The translations under genes and the position numbers were made by a program. Source: Talpa occidentalis (taxonomy: Eukaryota > Chordata > Mammalia > Eulipotyphla > Talpidae). From it: a stretch of 64,000 nt of DNA. The DNA is taken from NCBI RefSeq assembly GCF_014898055.3, contig NW_023604861.1, positions 83,858,399 through 83,922,398 on the forward strand. Direction: 5' to 3'. The notes beneath the pieces were generated by a model that was not told the origin of the DNA, searched no databases, and saw only the letters and a list, made by a program, of their open reading frames with translations. Below, one piece after another: positions 58,037 through 64,000 of this stretch (positions are counted from its first letter, which is position 1; every line of letters begins with the position of its first letter).

Positions 58037-61000
58037 CTGCGAACATAACCAAGATTATCACAATATAATCAAACAAAGCTATTAGGAGCAATTGCATTTA
58101 CTTTTACTATTAAGTATAAAAATATATTTTATTTTACAAATCAGCTCTTATTTCCAAGAGAGGATCACAAAACAAACCATGCTCCTTAATTAAGATCTAG
58201 TTTTGATATTTTAACCATGAGATTAATAAACTGTGACGATATCACCAGGGATAAGTAAAAGACCAGAAGGATGGATAGCAAAGAAGTGACAAAAGTGTCA
58301 CCTGTCCTGCATCTGCTTTTAGAGACTCATCTTGACCCATATGCCTTCAAAGAGAAGACAAGAAGGTGGGGATGTGATTTTGATGACTTCACTCTATCTT
58401 CTAGACACATGGCAGTCTACATAAAAAAACTAAGTTTCAGTGGTCAAAAACAAAACTTTCCACACAGGATGAAATAAAAATAGCCTGCCACTCAGCTTCT
58501 CAACAGAATAGGAATTAGTGAATATTTAAGTCAGCTAGGAAAAATGGAAGACAATGTAAATAATAAGATAATGAATGAAAAAGCCAGGCCTACAAGTAAA
58601 AACAGTGAACTATCACTTGAATAATGCATACTGATTAAGCCTAGACATCTAAAGAAAGAGTAAAACAGAACATAGCAGGTAAGAGCTGAAGTGTAATCAT
58701 AGTGCTAACATGGATTTGTTTCGTGACCAATGTGTAAGTTACAATTTATTTTGGTCTCAATTTCCTCAAAAAAGCAATAAATTTGAATAACAAATTCAAT
58801 CATGACTTTGCTTATATATTCTTCAGGTGGCTTGTTGATTTTTTTTTTTTTTTTTTTTTTTTGCCTTAACTCAGAGCCAACATTCATTCAAAAGGAAAGT
58901 GCTCCCAGCCATTCCACAGACAGAGGCTAGGCCCTTTCACATGTCAGACACATCCTTACAGATGACCATCAACATCCCTAGAAAACTGTAACAAATAAGC
59001 TAATGGGGTCTTTTACAAACAAAGATACTTGGTTAAGACTGGCTTATATGGGTCAACTATTTAGTAAGGGAACTAAAGCCTTTCCTGTCACAGTCAACAT
59101 ACATTTTCAACCCAACCTTTTCTGTGTGAAGCTGTCCTGAACTCATCACACTAGGCTTCAAACCACTTAAAGTGCCCAGTCCTCACACTTTCAGGGACTA
59201 TTTCTTAGCCTCTGAAACCAAAATCCAGTTAAGTCCTCCTAAGCACATGACTACCTGCTTTAAAAGCAGTTGACAGAAACGCAGACAAGAAAAGAAGACA
59301 CAGAATGGAGTTTCAGTTCACAAACTCTACCTCCACTCCCAAAATAGCCTACTATTTAGAAATCATTTTTCCTCCATGCTTCCTACTGTGAGGAACACTA
59401 GGGACACTGTGAGGAACCAAGAAGAGCACTGTGAGGAGAAAGGCATGTGAAGCATGCACTGACTCATGTTGCTTTGAGCTAGATGTGTTTTCTCTGCTTC
59501 CACTAATGAAAAAGTATCACTTATGTCTAAGGAAGGAGAAAGGAGGAGAGCAACGTGCACCGAGCGTGAAGGAATGCTATATTTTTGGAAGGATAAGCAA
59601 TGAACTTTCAAAAATCTAAATAAATGGGAGTGGGGAAGAGTATGAGAACAAAGGGCAATTTTTCCTGACTAACACAAATGAATAAGTCTGTTTTTAAAGT
59701 CCACATTTTGCTCCCCATTTCAAATGCTAAATTTCTGTCAAAGCTGTCTTCAGTCTACTTCCCCTACTTTGCCCCTCCCTCCCCTCAACTTGCAGAGAAT
59801 GATTCAAGCAGACTTAGGTTTCAGCTGGGGCAGAGGGAGGGGTCCAAGGACACTTTCCTAAGCTAACAATGACTGTCTCTAATGGTTTCAGTCTCTAACA
59901 AAAGCCATGACTCCATCTTTATCAGCTTCATCTAATTTTTCCTTTCCAAAGTAAATAACACAGCCCTTGCATTTTACACATGTCCAAGTTTGACAAATCA
60001 TTATCGACTGAGACTATAGCTGATAAGAGATAACTTTGTGGTAGGACGTTGTCATTTCCTCTCATAAGGGCTTTCTTTCTGAGATACAGAAACATGATTA
60101 AAATAGTTAAACATTTCCTCTGCCTGGCAGTCAGGAACTCAAGACATTAAGATACTGGAGTCTGTATTTTTCTAGTTCAAATAGATCTATGAAGATACCA
60201 ACAGTAGCCACAAGCAGTATATTCAAGATTACACTGCTTTTTTAACCAGTTGTTTTCCTTAAGAAGAGACATGAAATAATTTCATCACCAAGGACAGCAA
60301 CTGCCTAATTCCCTATATAGTTTTTGAATGGAGAGCATCAGGGCCTACTGTCTGCATAAACCTCTTTATTTTGCAAAGAGGCCACATAATAGGTAAGATT
60401 TTAGGTTCTACAACTAAGGAATCTGTGTCTTAGAGCAAGTTATAATACAGAAGTTAAAATAACAAATAAATTATTGAAAGAATTGTGAGATGATTGGACT
60501 ACAGCACCCAGAAGCAGAAATCATGAAGGCAACACATATATTCTCCAATTGCACATATTAGAAATTGTGTACCACTAGATACTGACACATATGGCTAATA
60601 GGCCTTAATATTGTTATTACATTTTTATAATAAATTATGAACAGTTTTAGTCAAAGCTATACTTCCTAATTATACCTATAGAATATCTGTTGTTAAACAG
60701 CATTATATATTACACCACATGCCACTATATAGATGATTAAAAGAAGACTAGAGACAGAGGAAGCTAAGTTAGAAAAGTAAATTTATAGATAGGATTAATG
60801 AAAGGCAACCTGAAAAAAAATAGTCCTATGAGTTTCTTCAAACAAAATATATTGGGGAAGATATAAAGGTTCAGAGAAGAACTGGGAATATTAGATGGAC
60901 AGAAAGAAAAGAAACATTTCTGATTATGAAAATTCCTGCTTTAAAATAAATAATGGCATTCACATTTTAACAGGTAGACTCATTTAAAATTTTTATAAAA

Positions 61001-61810
61001 CCTCCTCCCTTCAATGAAGAAATTAGATATTAGTAGTTATTTCTACTGTCTTAAAATACTTGCTAGTGAAGAAGGGAAAAGGGAAGAACATCTGCAGGTA
61101 AGGACATGAAAATCTACCTGCTTTATTACTGGGAAAGCATATCATTAAGAAAAAGGAATAGAGTACAAGGAAAGATTGCTTGCCTCCGTCCACTCAAGAA
61201 GAATAGCAAATGTACTATGAGAGATTTATCTGTGCTGCTGATAAACATAGTAGATGAAAACAGAAATGCATTAGTACTCTCTGGTCCTGTTATTCACACA
61301 GCTGTCCCAGGAGACATACACCACACCACACACTCACGCCATTTATTTTTCTCTTAAGAAACCATCTGAAGTAGATGGGTCACCCAAAAAGAATAAGATA
61401 GAAATTTGTAAGGAATTTAGATATGTTTCTCACTAATAATTTGAGTCATTCTCCTTTTTGAAAATACTTTTGATTACTGCTTTACAGAAAACAGTTTCTC
61501 AGTATTGGTAAATGAATGCAGCAACAGTCATTAAAATGTACCAGGCATCTTTCTAAAGACATAAAACAACAATGATTATTGCCTTTGCATTCAGAGGATC
61601 AATTTTGACTGCCCATATTTTGTCTGGTAGTCAGGAGATACCTAGCTGTGCTTTTTCACTGGTATGCTTTTCTATGCTACTTTGCTTCTAAAACTTCAGA
61701 GAAAATAAGGGTATAATTCATCTGGACTTGAGCTTTCAAAGAGCTGGAACTCTGAAACTCTCCCCAATGACACACCAACGAAACTAGAAGGTCTGGAATT
61801 GGAAGTGATT
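58037..61810. other. Intron upstream of exon 58036, largely unique
   Basis: About 3.8 kb. No upstream EXOC6B exon was found, including the acidic-linker exon expected next. A poly(T) run lies at about 58838-58862. 59900-60110 carries clustered GATA motifs (GCTGATAAGAGATAAC); function unknown. Confidence 0.45.
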
Positions 61811-61814
61811 AGAA

Positions 61815-61915
61815 TTAGTAAGAGTAGCCATATTATAATATAGATAAACATTGAATCATTGATGCTGTATACCTGAAATTAATGTTAAATTGTCCATTAT
61901 GTCCCCCCAATTTTT
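61815..61915 (+). mobile_element. L1 3' terminal fragment
   Basis: AACATTGAATCATTGATGC, TGTATACCTGAAATTAATG, TTAAATTGTCC resembles the L1MA-type 3' terminus. Confidence 0.55.
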
Positions 61916-62399
61916 TTAAATCTTACTTTCAGAAGCTAAGAACTTTCTTTTGTCTGGGAACATATAAGGATATCCTGACCAGAACCCTATCCTTATAAGT
62001 ACAGAATTTTGCTGTTGCACTTTTGACAAAATTTTAGAATTCTTCCTAAGAAATTCCTTAATAGATTACTACTTAATTTACTTAAGTGTTTATACTAAGC
62101 AGAAGAAAATCAGGAAAACCACCATTTTTCCTTATTGAAACACTGCAAAACACCTTGTGGTAAAAATCCAAAGATAGCCCCTCAAGAATTCTCAGCTTGC
62201 AGCCAAATAGTAATGAAATAAAAATTTAACTGGTCTTTATTTAACAGTGGTGTACTATATGCTAAGAAATTATAAACTGTTAGGCAAAATAGGAAGTTTA
62301 GCACTAAATTAGGTATTAAATATAGAAGGACTAAGAGGAAGAAAATTAAACCGATCAAATATAGGTTTAAAATTATATACTATTACATAATAGATTAAG
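61916..62399. other. Intron sequence, nothing recognised
   Basis: No repeat or exon identified. Confidence 0.45.
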
Positions 62400-62870
62400 A
62401 ACTAATATCCTAATATATAAAGAACTCACCAAAATTGATGGAAAAATAAAATAATTAGAGAAATGGGCAAAAGACATGAGTAGACACTTTACTGGAAAAA
62501 CAAAACAAAATACAAATAACCCTCAAACTTGTAAGATATTATATTTCACCCTAGAAATAAGAATGCAAACTGAAACTATACAGAGGTACTATTAATATTT
62601 CTCATCTATGCAATTGGCAAACTTTAAAAGCTTAACAAAGATAATCTCCTAAAAAAGTTATAAGGAAATAGGCACTTCATACATTGCTAGAGCATAAAGG
62701 AATAGAAATAATTGGAATCATAATCCTTATGAAGCAGAATTTGACATTCTCTAACAAAACTACACATGTTTTTACCCCCTAAATCAATAATCCTCCTCCA
62801 AGAACCTATCCTGAATATACACGTCTGACTATATGGAAATAATTCTCAAATTTTTAGGTTTATTTTGAAA
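62400..62870 (+). mobile_element. Ancient L1/HAL1 fragment
   Basis: AGAACTCACCAAAATTGATG, GAAATGGGCAAAAGACATGA, TCATACATTGCTAGAGC, CAAGAACCTATCCTG give the order of the old L1 ORF2 end. Confidence 0.7.
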
Positions 62871-62874
62871 TATT

Positions 62875-64000
62875 TTTAAATTTTAAGGATAATTTACATA
62901 TAATACAATTCATCTTCCAGTGAACAAACCTATGTTCTGACAAATTCATACAGTATTGTAATCATCATCACAATCTATATTAAAAAAGCTCATATACAGT
63001 TCCAACACACCCCCCCAAAATTCCCTCATTCCCCTTTGTAGTCAAATTGTTCCCTGATGCCCAAACTTTGCCAAACACTGATCCATTTTATATCCCTAGA
63101 GTTTTGCCTTTTCAGGAGTGTCATATAAATAGACTCATACAGTATATAGCATGTGAATCTAGTTTCTTTCATTTAACTGAATGCACTTAAGATTCACTGT
63201 GCATAAAGGTTCATTTCAAGAACCCGTAAGTCATTTCTTTTTATTTCAAAGTGATATTCCAATTATGGATAAACCACAGTTTGTTTATTCCCTTCACCAC
63301 TGAATATCACTTGGGCTTTTCCTACTTTCTAATGATGCATAAATACAGTTACTAAAAAATTCAGATATTGTTTTGTGAACACAATGGATCAATATCTAGG
63401 AAGGAGATCCTAAGTCATATGGGAATTGTATGTTCAACTTTGTAATAAACTACCAAATTGTTTTCCATACTGACTGCACCATTTTGTATTTTTACAGTAC
63501 TACATAACAGGTCCATTTGCTCTGTGTCCTGTCAATGCTTGGTATTGTTAGTATTTTTTAAAGCTAATTCTAATAGCTGTGTGGATTAAACACTACATTT
63601 TTTGTTGTTATTTCTTAGTTTTTAAATATTTTTAATATATTTAATCAAATTTTATTGATTTACCATTCACTTAGCTCATTTTACATGAGAAATTTGGGGA
63701 ATACAACTTTACAACTCTACATGTGCATATGCTTCACTTACCTGCACCAAAGCATCAGGGCCAATCCATCACAACATTGTCCCCCCCATCCCTTCCTCCT
63801 CCTCGCCTCTGGTAACCATTGTATTTTTCACAGTGTCAAAGAGTTACTTTGTTGTGTTTTACCAGTTTGTTTTCTTTGGTTATTCATATTCTACAAATAA
63901 GTGAAGCCATCCGGTAATTATCTTTCAGATTCTGCCTTATTTCATCTGGCATAATCACCTCAAGGTCATTCCATTTTTTTCCCAGACAACACTATTACAT
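62875..64000 (-). mobile_element. Old L1 3' fragments, reverse orientation, running off the window
   Basis: 62880-63520 reads as a reversed L1M 3' end (AAAATTCCCTCATTCCCC, ACTCATACAGTATATAGC, ACTACCAAATTGTTTTCC). From about 63650 a second, better-kept reversed L1 begins (GCACCAAAGCATCAGGGCC, CTCTGGTAACCATTG, GTGAAGCCATCCGGTAAT) and continues past 64000. Confidence 0.75.

Noticed and set aside
58271..58477. Possible missing upstream EXOC6B exon near 58.3 kb
   Set aside because: The open frame is on the plus strand and does not resemble the acidic linker expected before VPGAQDL.
1..64000. CRISPR arrays, operons, phage or plasmid features, tRNA/rRNA genes
   Set aside because: Nothing supports them; the tRNA-like sequences are SINE heads, and the periodic repeats are microsatellites or transposons.

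Overview
The window is mammalian nuclear DNA: AT-rich, intron-dominated, and full of L1, tRNA-derived SINE, MIR/L2, DNA-transposon and LTR copies. No bacterial, plasmid or phage gene organisation is present. The only protein-coding gene I can support is EXOC6B, which encodes the Sec15-type subunit of the exocyst. It runs on the minus strand, so its 5' side lies toward high coordinates. Eight internal exons are visible, in transcript order: 58036-57968, 20656-20573, 20240-20194, 18400-18280, 11921-11850, 11082-10985, 9336-9231 and 8375-8266. Each has AG/GT intron borders, the phases agree across every junction, and together they give 707 coding bases (235 codons plus 2 bases). The translation matches EXOC6B rather than its paralogue EXOC6, as I remember the two proteins. 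The first exons (N-terminal coiled-coil half) and the last exons (rest of the Sec15 C-terminal domain) lie outside the window.

Layout. 1-8265 is intron with one L2 piece, an old L1, three SINEs, and a younger 5'-truncated L1 (5472-7200) that carries a further SINE. 8266-21640 holds seven of the eight exons, another young L1 (about 14428-16290), an old L1 pair, and two solo LTRs of one retrovirus-like family (19201-19629 and 21190-21638) that bracket two exons. 20657-57967 is a single intron of about 37.3 kb. It contains a MaLR-type LTR, hAT elements, a long reverse-strand L1 (28690-32550) split by a Tigger1 element that is itself split by a SINE, a block of unique sequence at about 25-28 kb, an unexplained 140-bp direct duplication (39.5/41.3 kb), and a cluster of L1 and SINE insertions at 45-49 kb. 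58037-64000 is upstream intron, mostly unique, ending in L1 fragments.

Organism. The lineage-specific SINE has a tRNA-like head with A and B boxes, a unique body, and a tail of AATAAA repeats followed by TCTTT, which is the T+ SINE plan. I cannot name this family from memory. It is not a primate Alu, rodent B1/B2, carnivore CAN, horse ERE, ruminant Bov or vesper-bat VES element as I know them. A placental mammal, perhaps laurasiatherian, is as far as I can go. I found no undescribed biological system; the most interesting points are about transposon structure and splice-site context.
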